64,000 bases of DNA from Cloacibacterium normanense (GCF_002943105.1 NZ_PTPZ01000002.1:335582-399581); one strand, 5' to 3'. Shown: positions 14,287 through 22,232, counted from the stretch's first letter. Program-made: numbers and translations. The notes: generated by a model not told the origin, from the sequence alone.

Positions 14287-15237
14287 TCAACGTTTTCTTT
14301 GGTAAATTTGATGGGTTTGTTTTATTTCCTCCTCTTCAGTTTTAAGAATGGAGTTTGAAATTTCTATTGAATTTTTGTTTTCCTTTTTTGATTTTAAATA
14401 GTCATTTAAATCTTTGTGTAGAGCATAAATTTCAGAATGATTTTTGGCTTCGGGAAATGATTTCAAAATTGAAGTTTTACAAGTTTCGCCTGCTTTATCA
14501 TTGTCTAAAAACAAATGGATTTCGGGATAAATTTTTAAATATTCTTTGGTTCTATTCAACAATGAAATAGAATTCATCACCAACAAATCGCCAATGAAAA
14601 ATGGTTTCATTTCAACAAAAGATAAAGCGTCCATAAATCCTTCAAAAACGACAATTCTTTTCCCTGTTTCATTTTGATTTTGACTTTCATTATTAAGCTT
14701 AATAACAGAAATATCTTTCTTCAATAAAGAACCTTTGTAAAATGGATTTCGGAGTTCCCATCCTCCAGAAAAATTTTCAAAACCGATAGCATAAAGGTTT
14801 TTCTCGCCAATGATAAAATGAATTTCTTTGACTAACGGATAAACCTTTGTCGAAAGACCTCTTTGATGAAGATAATTTTTTAGATTTTCATTTTGGAGTT
14901 CATTGATTTCAGTGATTTGATAATTTGGTTTTGAAGTTTTTGAACGAATAATGTTTTGCGGTTGAAAAGAAGAAAAATTCTGCTTTTCTGCCCATTCCAA
15001 AACTTCTTTTACCGAAGCTTTCAGGTATTTCATTATAAAATCAATATTGTTTCCACCTATTCCTTCAGAATGGAGATACCAGACGTTGTTTCTTTTATCA
15101 AGTTTAAAAGATGCTTTGGACTCGTAGATAAAAGGATTGAGATACCAAGCTTCTTTTTCATTTTGTTTAGTTGGATGGTGTCCGAGAGAAAGGAGGACTT
15201 CTTCCAACTTTATAGCATTGAATTGTTTACAGTTCAT
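14287..15237 (-). CDS. Toprim domain primase-like protein
   Basis: 316 residues. The N-terminal 90 residues resemble the CHC2 zinc-finger region of DnaG-type primases (W-Y-L-N-P-F, F-K-L-D-x-x-x-N-V-W-Y, G-x-G-G-N-N-I-D-F), but the usual zinc cysteines are absent. The Toprim domain follows, with V-F-E-G-F-M-D-A-L and later L-F-L-D-N-D-K-A-G-E, which gives the metal-binding Glu and Asp residues. Such proteins are standard in Bacteroidota mobilizable elements and probably prime DNA synthesis during transfer or replication. The iteron-like cluster 15284-15427 lies directly upstream. Confidence 0.85.
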   Translation of the reverse strand: MNCKQFNAIKLEEVLLSLGHHPTKQNEKEAWYLNPFIYESKASFKLDKRNNVWYLHSEGIGGNNIDFIMKYLKASVKEVLEWAEKQNFSSFQPQNIIRSKTSKPNYQITEINELQNENLKNYLHQRGLSTKVYPLVKEIHFIIGEKNLYAIGFENFSGGWELRNPFYKGSLLKKDISVIKLNNESQNQNETGKRIVVFEGFMDALSFVEMKPFFIGDLLVMNSISLLNRTKEYLKIYPEIHLFLDNDKAGETCKTSILKSFPEAKNHSEIYALHKDLNDYLKSKKENKNSIEISNSILKTEEEEIKQTHQIYQRKR

Positions 15238-15283
15238 AGTTGTAAAATGTCAGGATTTAATTTTTGGAAATATTTTGATGAAT

Positions 15284-15427
15284 TGATGAGAAAACAGTAT
15301 AACAAATTGATTATTAGGAAAATAAATTCTCATCAAAGTCTCATCATCTCATCAAACTTCAAATTTTTTGCTCATCAGTTTCTCATCAGAAATCAAGGTT
15401 TTAAAATTTGATGAGGATTTTGATGAG
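15284..15427. repeat. Iteron-like cluster of CTCATCA repeats
   Basis: Five direct copies of CTCATCA begin at 15329, 15340, 15348, 15371 and 15382. Three inverted copies (TGATGAG) begin at 15284, 15409 and 15421. The cluster sits in a gap of about 220 bp between primase and helicase genes and is AT-rich, as expected for a replication origin or an autoregulatory site. Confidence 0.55.
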
Positions 15428-15459
15428 ATATAAATTGTTGATTTTCTTTTCATTATCAA

Positions 15460-16734
15460 TTAATTCATCATTTCATCAAATTTTTGAAGAATAAAATCTT
15501 TTTTTATGGTAAAATATCGTCCTGTTTTATTCGATTGATAAAAACTTCCACTATAATCAATATTATATTTGATGTAAGCCAAAGAGTTATTTTGTGGTTC
15601 TTGTTTCCAGTTTTCTTTAAGGAGTTTTCTGATGTCGTTTACAGTCCAATAATGGTTTCTGAACATTCTTCCGAGCATATTGAAAATATCTTGCGGAATG
15701 AATTGGATTTCTTTTTCTTCGGTAGATTCAAAAAACTCGTACAAAAGCTCAATGATTTTTGATTCAAGTTTGTTATTGTTTTTCCAAACCAATTTCTGTA
15801 AAGCCTTGGTTCTGATTTCCGAATCGGTAAACCACATACGAGTTTGTTTTTGGCTATGGAAAGGTTTTTGAATAAGAAAGCGAAGGAAATAGGGGATTTC
15901 TTTGATTAAGTTTTGCAGGAATTCAGTATTCTCTGTTTTTATAGATTTAACTTTGATAATCCAAAACCGAATTTCTTCTTCATCAATCTGAATGAAATTG
16001 TCTTCATTGTTGGAACAAAGAATGAATTTTCCAAAAAATTCAACTTCCTCACGATCTTTTCCTTTCGCTTCTTTCTTATCTTTATCTGTTGTGGAAAGGT
16101 ACTTAAGGCGCTCAGTAATCTCTTTTTTGTCGAAAAACACTTCATCAATAGCAACAATGAGCATTGATGCCCAATCTGAATTAAATTGACTGTTAAAGGA
16201 ATCTCCTTTAATGTAAGTCATATTCAACCCGAAAATGGATTTTAGCCATTTGATAAAAGTGGATTTCCCTGTAGAACGTTCTTTACTTACCAAACATAGA
16301 ATCGGAAGCATTTGGGTGGGTTTCTCAAGTAATATTTTTATGTAATCTAATCCTAACTCTAATTGTTCTCCGAAAATGTGTTCCATAAAGTTCAGAGAAA
16401 ATTGGATTTTTTCTTTTAAAGCGTAGGAATTCAAACTTTCTTCAATCGGTTGATAAGGAATTTCATTGTACATATTGTAAAACCCTTCGATTATTTTTTC
16501 ATAATTCAGATGACTTGGAATACAGCAAAAACCGTCATATTTCGGAACTTGTGAAAGATAGGTTTTTCCGCAGTCGCTGATAATAGTTTCTCGATTCCAT
16601 CGAAACAAAATGGAAATTTTATCACCTGAAATTAATGGTTTTTCTATGGTTTTGTAATAGGTGGTGCCTACTCGTAAATAGGGAATTTTTTCGCTCATTT
16701 TAAGAATGGTTTTTAATACGAAATTGTTAAACAA
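15460..16734 (-). CDS. P4/VirE-like primase-helicase ATPase
   Basis: 424 residues. Walker A is S-T-G-K-S-T (154-159), followed by a Walker B-like V-A-I-D-E-V-F-F and an S-N-N-E-D-N-F sensor-type segment, matching the superfamily 3 helicase-like part of phage/plasmid primases (DUF5906 type). The C-terminal 100 residues may be a winged helix for DNA binding. It probably unwinds the element's origin together with the Toprim protein encoded downstream. M13 (16698) is an alternative start. The upstream neighbour is the excisionase-like gene. Confidence 0.82.
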   Translation of the reverse strand: MFNNFVLKTILKMSEKIPYLRVGTTYYKTIEKPLISGDKISILFRWNRETIISDCGKTYLSQVPKYDGFCCIPSHLNYEKIIEGFYNMYNEIPYQPIEESLNSYALKEKIQFSLNFMEHIFGEQLELGLDYIKILLEKPTQMLPILCLVSKERSTGKSTFIKWLKSIFGLNMTYIKGDSFNSQFNSDWASMLIVAIDEVFFDKKEITERLKYLSTTDKDKKEAKGKDREEVEFFGKFILCSNNEDNFIQIDEEEIRFWIIKVKSIKTENTEFLQNLIKEIPYFLRFLIQKPFHSQKQTRMWFTDSEIRTKALQKLVWKNNNKLESKIIELLYEFFESTEEKEIQFIPQDIFNMLGRMFRNHYWTVNDIRKLLKENWKQEPQNNSLAYIKYNIDYSGSFYQSNKTGRYFTIKKDFILQKFDEMMN

Positions 16735-16760
16735 TAGAAATTGTAATGCTCGAACAGAGA

Positions 16761-17039
16761 TTACATTCTTCGGTTTTTTCCGTATTCCAAAAGTTCCTTT
16801 TTAGAGTAGTAGTATCGCCCATTAAAATTGTAATGAGGCAGATTCTTATTTTTCCGCCAGTCAATAATGGTCGGAACAGAAATGCGCAGAAATTTTGTGG
16901 CTTCGATTTGAGAAATTAAATCTTCAGGTTGTTCTTCTTCTTTTTTAACGGGTAATGTGAAGTCGGTTGCTTTTTTTAGAATAATTTCAACCGCTTTTTC
17001 CAAATCTGCTTTGGTGTGGGAATAAAGTTGTACTGACAT
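16761..17039 (-). CDS. Excisionase-like helix-turn-helix protein
   Basis: 92 residues from ATG 17039; the frame extends to an ATG at 17066. The C-terminal half is a MerR/excisionase-type winged helix: S-Q-I-E-A-T-K-F-L, S-V-P-T-I-I-D-W-R-K-N, L-P-H-Y-N-F-N-G-R-Y-Y-Y. Such proteins in Bacteroidota elements act as recombination directionality factors or as regulators of mobility genes. The direct repeats at 17158-17189 lie about 120 bp upstream and could be its binding sites. It is first of the minus-strand replication/mobility series. Confidence 0.78.
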   Translation of the reverse strand: MSVQLYSHTKADLEKAVEIILKKATDFTLPVKKEEEQPEDLISQIEATKFLRISVPTIIDWRKNKNLPHYNFNGRYYYSKKELLEYGKNRRM

Positions 17040-17157
17040 TTGATTGTATTTTAAATTCAAATGCAATATTATTAACTTAATTATTGAAAATCAAACAGTT
17101 AAAAATGATTCAGAAAGGTCTAATTTAATCCAAATTCGTCCAAAATAATTTTTTTGC

Positions 17158-17189
17158 AATCCAGATTAATCTAAATTAATCCAGATTAA
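17158..17189. repeat. Direct repeats upstream of the excisionase-like gene
   Basis: AATCCAGATTAA occurs at 17158-17169 and 17178-17189, exactly 20 bp apart (two helical turns). A related AATCCAAATT lies near 17127-17136. The even phasing suggests a protein-binding array. Confidence 0.5.
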
Positions 17190-17331
17190 CCTCTTCAATA
17201 AATCTTCTGATTTAACAAATTTTAACTAAAATACTCCTATTTTAATAAAGTTTAACTTTTTTTACTTGATTCAAAAATAAAGAGTGTTGTTTTTTGATTA
17301 AAAATACAAAAACTATCCATCGTCAATATTT

Positions 17332-18018
17332 TCAGGCATTCATAATGCTGTTGATTTTTTCTTTTACAATTTCAATCCTTTCATCAATAATCAATGGGTG
17401 TATATGTGTTTGCAAGAGTTCTTCTAAAAGACCTTTATCAATGATTTTTTGCAATTCAGATTTAATAAATTCTAAAATTCTCTCATCGCACTTTGCTATT
17501 TCATCTACAATGCTGATTCTGTTATCAATGATGTAGATAATGTCCTCAATATCGTGGCTGGTTCTATAATCTTTTCCCCGACTATTGAATGCTTCAAACT
17601 TTGTTGCAAGAAAACAAGGTGCTGATAAGATGTAAATTTCCTGATCTTTTGCTTTCACTTTCCATAAGTCCTCAAAACCTATTTTATACCAGCGATTGGT
17701 TGAACCAAAGGCGTTGTCTTCGGCAGGAATTATATCTACAGGATATTTATTGTATGTGTAACTGCAAATAGATGTTCCATAAGGGTCTGGATGAAAACCT
17801 AATTTTCCCAATTCCTCGATTGTTTTGAGAAATTCTCCTACATTAACGATATTAATTGTAAAATCAATGTCTTTTGTGGGACGTATTTCGTCGGCTGCTG
17901 GGTCATCTGTATAAAGACTGATAACAGCTCCACCGACGAACACTACTTGCTCCCTATATTGTTGTAAACCTTCTGCTACTTTCGCTACAACTCCTATATT
18001 TATGGTCTTATTATACAA
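17332..18018 (-). CDS. AbiEii-like nucleotidyltransferase (predicted toxin)
   Basis: 228 residues. It shows a nucleotidyltransferase fold: V-F-V-G-G (26-30) and T-K-D50-I-D52-F, the Gly-Gly and Asp-x-Asp metal site of the DNA polymerase beta-like superfamily, then P-V-D-I-I as the third strand. Helical C-terminal segments follow (FLATKFEAFNSRGKDYRTSHDIEDI), as in AbiEii/DUF1814-type proteins. The start overlaps the 3' end of the upstream HTH gene by 8 bp. AbiEii toxins modify tRNA and cause abortive phage infection; the same role here is inferred. Confidence 0.78.
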   Translation of the reverse strand: MYNKTINIGVVAKVAEGLQQYREQVVFVGGAVISLYTDDPAADEIRPTKDIDFTINIVNVGEFLKTIEELGKLGFHPDPYGTSICSYTYNKYPVDIIPAEDNAFGSTNRWYKIGFEDLWKVKAKDQEIYILSAPCFLATKFEAFNSRGKDYRTSHDIEDIIYIIDNRISIVDEIAKCDERILEFIKSELQKIIDKGLLEELLQTHIHPLIIDERIEIVKEKINSIMNA

Positions 18019-18532
18019 TTTTTAAATATTTTTTTAGGTATTCTACGGCTATTTCTTTTTCTCTTGTTCGCCCAACACGAATCGCATCTGTGATTGCAAG
18101 TAATTCATATAATTTTTCATCTTTCAATACTGCTTCTGGAACAGATGGATAAAGCGGTTCTATACTTTGACCTCTTGTATTTCCTTTTGCATAAGCCCAA
18201 ACATACTTTTCATCACTTTGGATTTCATTATTGAGCGGTAAAGCACTATGAGCAGTTGGAATTCCTCTGACTATTGCTCCTGGCTTCTGAGGAAAAGCAT
18301 ATCTTATCCCATATTGTAGAAACTCGGCAAGAGCATACTTCATTACTACTTTTCCTTTTGGGTCTAATAATCCTGAATTTTTTGACCTTGCAACCGATTC
18401 GCTTATTTCAGCTTGGCTTATTCCTAAATCTGCCGCAACGGAAGATTGATTCCACGAATCATTATCGAGGCTAATAATTTTTAGTAACAAAACGATGTCC
18501 TGTGGTTTCATATTTTGTTTTGAATTTTTCAT
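18011..18532 (-). CDS. Winged-helix protein, probable antitoxin/repressor of the AbiE-like pair
   Basis: 173 residues from ATG 18532. An N-terminal winged helix is visible (DIVLLLKIISL, SSVAADLGISQAEISESVARSKNSGLL), followed by a domain of about 100 residues without recognised motifs. The frame extends to 18604, but that longer start lies inside a palindromic operator, so 18532 (or 18541) is more likely. It overlaps the nucleotidyltransferase gene. Two palindromes lie at and just upstream of its start, which suggests autorepression as in AbiE systems. It is not clearly AbiEi by sequence; the pairing rests on context. Confidence 0.75.
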   Translation of the reverse strand: MKNSKQNMKPQDIVLLLKIISLDNDSWNQSSVAADLGISQAEISESVARSKNSGLLDPKGKVVMKYALAEFLQYGIRYAFPQKPGAIVRGIPTAHSALPLNNEIQSDEKYVWAYAKGNTRGQSIEPLYPSVPEAVLKDEKLYELLAITDAIRVGRTREKEIAVEYLKKYLKIV

Positions 18533-18558
18533 ATATTGCATATTGCGATATGCAATAT
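18533..18558. promoter_or_regulatory. Operator-like palindrome 1
   Basis: Imperfect 26-bp palindrome with core TTGCATATTGCGATATGCAA (18536-18555), touching the start codon region of the HTH gene. It matches palindrome 2 in 20 core positions except the central base. Confidence 0.65.
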
Positions 18559-18588
18559 TAATAAAAAAAATTGAATTACAAATTAGCG

Positions 18589-18614
18589 TTATTGCATATT
18601 GCAATATGCAATAA
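18589..18614. promoter_or_regulatory. Operator-like palindrome 2 (perfect)
   Basis: A perfect 26-bp palindrome with core TTGCATATTGCAATATGCAA, centred 56 bp from palindrome 1. It lies between the integrase stop codon and the HTH gene and is the probable binding site of the HTH protein. Confidence 0.7.
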
Positions 18615-18616
18615 CT

Positions 18617-19840
18617 TTATCCCCAGGCTTTATCCATTTGTTCGTCTGTAAAGACCTCTGTTACTTTCATATATTTGTCCAACACTGCATCTTTTTTGAT
18701 GTTTGCAATTTTTTTAATGGCTTTCGGTTCCATTCCTAAAAGTAGAGAATTGGTTATGAATGTTTTTCTTGCGGTGTGACTAGTAATAAACTTATATTTT
18801 GGTTGAGTTAATGTTTTTTTCTTGTTACCAACGAACCAATGAATAGTAAAAAGTTGATTGATTTCCACTAACTCACAACATTCCTTGATGTATTCATTAA
18901 ATTTTTGAGAGGAAATTATAGGTAACGGTTCATAGATTGTTCCTTTGTATTTTTCCAAAATAGCTTTTGCGTATTTATTGAGTTTAATGGCGTGGTTTTG
19001 GGTTTTCGTTTTTTGGATAGAAAGAACAATATGATCTTCAGAAATATTTGCTAAGTGTAATTTCGACAAATCAGAAAATCTTAATCCTGTAAAACAACCC
19101 ATACAATAGAAGTCTCGGACTTGAGATAGTCTATCATTATCAAAGTCTTTTTCATAGAGTTTCATAAGCTCATCAAACGATAGATAAACAATATCAATAT
19201 CGTGTTCAGCTGCTCTGAATTTTTCAAACTCTCGATTTGTGTTATATCCTTTTTCAGTTGCCCAATTTAAAAATGACTTTAAAACCTTAATTACTTTAGC
19301 AAAATAATTTTGTTTCATTTTTTTGGTTTCGTAAGAATAGTCTCTCAAATGTTCAAAAAAAGCATCGTCAATATTTTCAAATGAAAGCGAAAATCCATTT
19401 TCTTTACAAAAGAAGTCCAAATAATTTTTTACAGTCATTTGTCCCTTTATTGTATTTGGTGTTTTGGTTAGTTTGCCTTTATTGATGTATTCATCAAAAC
19501 AAGAAAAAAAATCAAATTTATTATCCGAAGGTTCTTCTTTCTTTTCAAATGTTTCATTGAATTTTTCGACTGAAAAAGGAATATCATTACCCTTTAAAAA
19601 AAGAAATAACTTGTTTACTTTTTCTTCAATTAGTTGTAACTCATTATTTATTATTTCATAATTGTTGTTAGGTTCCTTTCTAAGATTGGGTTTAACTCTA
19701 TGTCCATTCCAATGACTTTCTAACACAGAAAGACCTGTATTTTTTCTTATTCTTTTTCCGTCGTGTCTTACAACGAGTTGAATTGGAATTAAACCATTTT
19801 GAGCTATTTTTTCTTTTCTTAATTCAAAAACTATCTTCAT
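18617..19840 (-). CDS. int: Tyrosine site-specific integrase of the element
   Basis: 407 residues. It has an N-terminal arm-binding domain (1-90), a SAM-like core-binding domain (about 105-205) and a catalytic domain with R254 (G-C-F-T-G-L-R-F), H355-T-A-R358 and nucleophile Y390 (V-L-D-K-Y-M-K-V). This is the usual Bacteroidota phage_int_SAM_5-type recombinase. It lies about 170 bp from the right attachment repeat, with a subterminal repeat between. It should catalyse integration into and excision from the tRNA-Leu(UAA) 3' end. All catalytic residues seen are intact. Confidence 0.95.
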   Translation of the reverse strand: MKIVFELRKEKIAQNGLIPIQLVVRHDGKRIRKNTGLSVLESHWNGHRVKPNLRKEPNNNYEIINNELQLIEEKVNKLFLFLKGNDIPFSVEKFNETFEKKEEPSDNKFDFFSCFDEYINKGKLTKTPNTIKGQMTVKNYLDFFCKENGFSLSFENIDDAFFEHLRDYSYETKKMKQNYFAKVIKVLKSFLNWATEKGYNTNREFEKFRAAEHDIDIVYLSFDELMKLYEKDFDNDRLSQVRDFYCMGCFTGLRFSDLSKLHLANISEDHIVLSIQKTKTQNHAIKLNKYAKAILEKYKGTIYEPLPIISSQKFNEYIKECCELVEINQLFTIHWFVGNKKKTLTQPKYKFITSHTARKTFITNSLLLGMEPKAIKKIANIKKDAVLDKYMKVTEVFTDEQMDKAWG

Positions 19841-19868
19841 TATGAAATTAAATTTAATAAACGTAAAT

Positions 19869-19890
19869 AAAGGGTGGCTAAAAGGGTGGC
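19869..19890 (+). repeat. Subterminal repeat, right end (likely integrase arm site)
   Basis: 22 bp identical to 1220-1241 and in the same orientation, with two tandem GGGTGGCT units. It lies between the integrase start and attR. Confidence 0.6.
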
Positions 19891-20010
19891 TAAATTTGAA
19901 GTTAAATCAACTAAATTTCAAAAAACCCATAGTTTTGTTTTCCTTTATAATTCAAAGATACTGAATACAAACGGATTAAAAACAAGAAAAATTGAGAAAA
20001 GTATTATGGT

Positions 20011-20028
20011 AGTCCCGTCTGGGGTACA
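20011..20028 (+). repeat. attR direct repeat (18 bp)
   Basis: A perfect copy of the tRNA-Leu(UAA) 3' end sequence at 1159-1176. It marks the right end of the element. After it the sequence returns to a terminator hairpin that originally followed the tRNA. Confidence 0.9.
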
Positions 20029-20033
20029 TTAAG

Positions 20034-20061
20034 AAGCCTTCTCAAAAGAGAAGGCTTTTTT
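20034..20061 (+). terminator. Original host terminator of the tRNA cluster, displaced by the element
   Basis: AAGCCTTCTC (20034-20043), loop AAAA, GAGAAGGCTT (20048-20057), then a T run to 20061: a strong intrinsic terminator, 6 bp beyond attR. Confidence 0.85.
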
Positions 20062-20083
20062 GTTTTATAATATTTTGAAAAAT

Positions 20084-20833
20084 TTATTTTTTCTTAAAAG
20101 AATAAAGATAAGGTGCCTTATTTGCAGAGCCGCTAAAAAGTTTTTCGTGTCTGTCTAAAATATTTAAGCTGAGCATTTTACGCTGAAAGTTGTTTCTTCT
20201 GAATTTTTCTCCCAAGATGGCTTCATACAGATTTTGCAAATCTTTCATGGTGAATTTTTCAGGCAGCAGGTTGCTTCCTACAATGTCATAATCTAGCGTT
20301 TTTCTAAGATGTTCTAAACCTTTATCAATGATTTCTTTATGATCAAAAGCCATTTCAGGGAGTTGATTTACATCAAACCAAGCACAAGTTTCATTAAAAG
20401 CATCTGGGAAGGTGTGTGAAATAGTGTAATCAATTAATGCGTAATACCCTATGGTGACAAATCTCTTATTAATCCAATGTTCTTTACTTATTTTTATGCC
20501 TTTGTTAGCTAATAACTGGCGGTGAGGATTTTTTTTCTCGGTTCTGTCTATTCCACCAAATGCGTGAAATTGTTGTAAATAGACATCTTGTAGATGCGTT
20601 CTTTCGTATAAAATTCTATAAGCAGCATCATCTAAGTGCTCATCTTCGAAAATAAAACCACCTGGTATTGCCCAAAGATTGAGCTCGTGATATTTAAGTA
20701 ATAAAATCTTTAAAGATTTGTCGTGAAAGCCAAAGATAGCACAATCTACAGATAATTGATTGATAAAATTATTAGTATCAATCAATTCTTGAAGCGTCAT
20801 CTTATTTTTGGAGTCATCAAGTTTCATGATCAT
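20084..20833 (-). CDS. NrtR-like Nudix-HTH transcriptional regulator of the sugar locus
   Basis: 249 residues. The N-terminal Nudix domain (about 25-165) has a degenerate Nudix box: G-G-F-I-F-E-D-E-H-L-x-x-A-A-x-R-I-L-Y-E, lacking the R-E-x-x-E-E core needed for hydrolysis. The C-terminal winged helix (FTMKDLQNLYEAILGEKFRRNNFQRKML) completes the NrtR/AraR-type layout. Such proteins sense a nucleotide or sugar metabolite with the dead Nudix domain. The gene follows the MFS permease gene by 7 bp and lies next to the SusCD operon, so it probably regulates glucan use. Confidence 0.88.
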   Translation of the reverse strand: MIMKLDDSKNKMTLQELIDTNNFINQLSVDCAIFGFHDKSLKILLLKYHELNLWAIPGGFIFEDEHLDDAAYRILYERTHLQDVYLQQFHAFGGIDRTEKKNPHRQLLANKGIKISKEHWINKRFVTIGYYALIDYTISHTFPDAFNETCAWFDVNQLPEMAFDHKEIIDKGLEHLRKTLDYDIVGSNLLPEKFTMKDLQNLYEAILGEKFRRNNFQRKMLSLNILDRHEKLFSGSANKAPYLYSFKKK

Positions 20834-20840
20834 TATTTGT

Positions 20841-22040
20841 TTAGTACATTTTTTCTTTGATAGAAAAAAAAGAAGAAAGAATCAGAATCAAAATTAAGGG
20901 AATTGAAGCAAATAACAAGTAATAATTTGCTAAATTTTTTTGAAAAATATATGCAGTGCTTATAGAACCTATAGAACCGCCTAAAGAAGTGAATAAAATA
21001 ATGAATGAAACCATTCTGCTAATTTTTCTTTCGTGATAATTTGCTAAAAATTTGGAATTTAGCATAGGATAAAGCGGTGCAATGAAGAAACCAATAAGCG
21101 GAAAAATAAACAATAAAATTTTTACGCCTAGACCATTTTCTTGACCAAGAAAATATGCGGAAATAATTAAGATTATTCCTGAAATTAAACTGGTGTAAAA
21201 GATTTTCATTGGACTAAATCTTTTAACTGCTTTTGAGGTAATAATTCTACCTAAAAAGGAAAAAAAGGCTAAGAAAGCAGAAGATTGGAGTGCAAAAAAA
21301 GCAGAAGAATTAAGTGAGTTTTTATAAAAAATGGGAAGCCATGAATTAAATATTTGTTCGGCAAAAATGATTAAGGATATCAATGAGAGAAAGAATAAAA
21401 CTTTTTTGTCTGTTAATACTCTAAAATCTATTTTTGAAGTCGTATTAGAAATGGTTTCTTCTGAGGGTTGCGTTTTATGATATTTAATTAGTTGGATGGC
21501 GGTCCACAACGAAATAAATCCGACCAACCAAAATCCAAATCTCCAAAACTCTTGATAATTACTGCTCAGAATAATTGCAAACTCCATATTTACAATAAAT
21601 ATACCTAGCATAAAAGCAGCCTCCGTTCTACTCATAGTTACAGAAAAATCTTTTTCATTAGATGTAGTATTTTTAATGATGCTGAAAACACATATTTTAC
21701 CAATAGAAAACGAAATTCCTATAAGAACAAACCAAATTTTTAAAAACCAAAATTCAGTTAAAAATGGAATACTAAAACTGCAAACTGCGCAAATAAATAA
21801 TGCAATAGCTAGTGAGAGATAAAAGCTCTTTCTTTTAATATAATCAACCAGAAATATAGAAACTAAAGCTACAGGAATGTCTTTGAAAAACTCTAAAATA
21901 CCTAATCCTGTATAGGTGTGCTGAGCGTTTTGGGAAAGTTGTAATATGATAATGCTCATAGAATTAAGGAGCATAGAAAAGACTATGAAACTTAACATTA
22001 AGTTAACATTAAGCGATTTATTTTTCTTGTTTATTAACAT
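20841..22040 (-). CDS. Major facilitator superfamily transporter, probably for sugar
   Basis: 399 residues, with about 12 hydrophobic segments spread along the chain and no recognisable soluble domain. The layout fits the MFS. A loop with charged residues (HKTQPSEETISNTTSKID) separates the two six-helix halves near residue 200. It sits upstream of the Nudix regulator and divergent from susC. Uptake of glucose or a gluco-oligosaccharide released by the neighbouring glycosidases is inferred from context; the substrate cannot be told from sequence. Confidence 0.85.
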   Translation of the reverse strand: MLINKKNKSLNVNLMLSFIVFSMLLNSMSIIILQLSQNAQHTYTGLGILEFFKDIPVALVSIFLVDYIKRKSFYLSLAIALFICAVCSFSIPFLTEFWFLKIWFVLIGISFSIGKICVFSIIKNTTSNEKDFSVTMSRTEAAFMLGIFIVNMEFAIILSSNYQEFWRFGFWLVGFISLWTAIQLIKYHKTQPSEETISNTTSKIDFRVLTDKKVLFFLSLISLIIFAEQIFNSWLPIFYKNSLNSSAFFALQSSAFLAFFSFLGRIITSKAVKRFSPMKIFYTSLISGIILIISAYFLGQENGLGVKILLFIFPLIGFFIAPLYPMLNSKFLANYHERKISRMVSFIILFTSLGGSIGSISTAYIFQKNLANYYLLFASIPLILILILSSFFSIKEKMY

Positions 22041-22205
22041 AATGTTAAAAGTTGACGCTATTTTTAGTTAAAATATTTTTGAAAAAATAAGAGGTTTTAC
22101 TCCTAAAAAGGGATTTTGACCACTCCAAAAGTATCTCAAATAAACGAAAAATTAAAATTATTAAGAAATTATTTTTTTCTTAACTAAATTCATTTAAATT
22201 TATTG

Positions 22206-22218
22206 TCTCAAAATGAGA
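22206..22218. promoter_or_regulatory. Inverted repeat before susC
   Basis: TCTCA-AAA-TGAGA, 15 bp upstream of the chosen susC start. It could be an operator for the Nudix regulator or part of the 5' leader. No consensus promoter was found in the 190-bp divergent region. Confidence 0.35.
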
Positions 22219-22232
22219 TAAAAAAATATATT

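Larger units (their letters stand above)
1159..20028. mobile_element. Integrative mobilizable element in tRNA-Leu(UAA), about 18.9 kb
   Basis: The boundaries are the 18-bp direct repeats at 1159-1176 and 20011-20028. A tyrosine recombinase gene (18617-19840) sits at the right end and reads inward, as is usual for tRNA-integrating elements. Inside are an excisionase-like HTH gene, P4-like helicase and Toprim primase genes and a MobV-type relaxase. No VirB/TraG/TraJ-type transfer genes were seen, so the element is probably mobilized by other conjugative elements rather than self-transmissible. Its cargo is a ubiquitin-like operon, an XRE/ImmA pair, a RiPP cluster and an AbiE-like pair. Confidence 0.88.

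Noticed and set aside
15284-15427. The CTCATCA repeats as a CRISPR array
   Set aside because: Units are 7 bp, unevenly spaced and in both orientations, with no cas genes.
1159-20028. Reading the element as a self-transmissible ICE
   Set aside because: A relaxase is present, but no coupling protein, VirB4-like ATPase or Tra genes were found within the att repeats.
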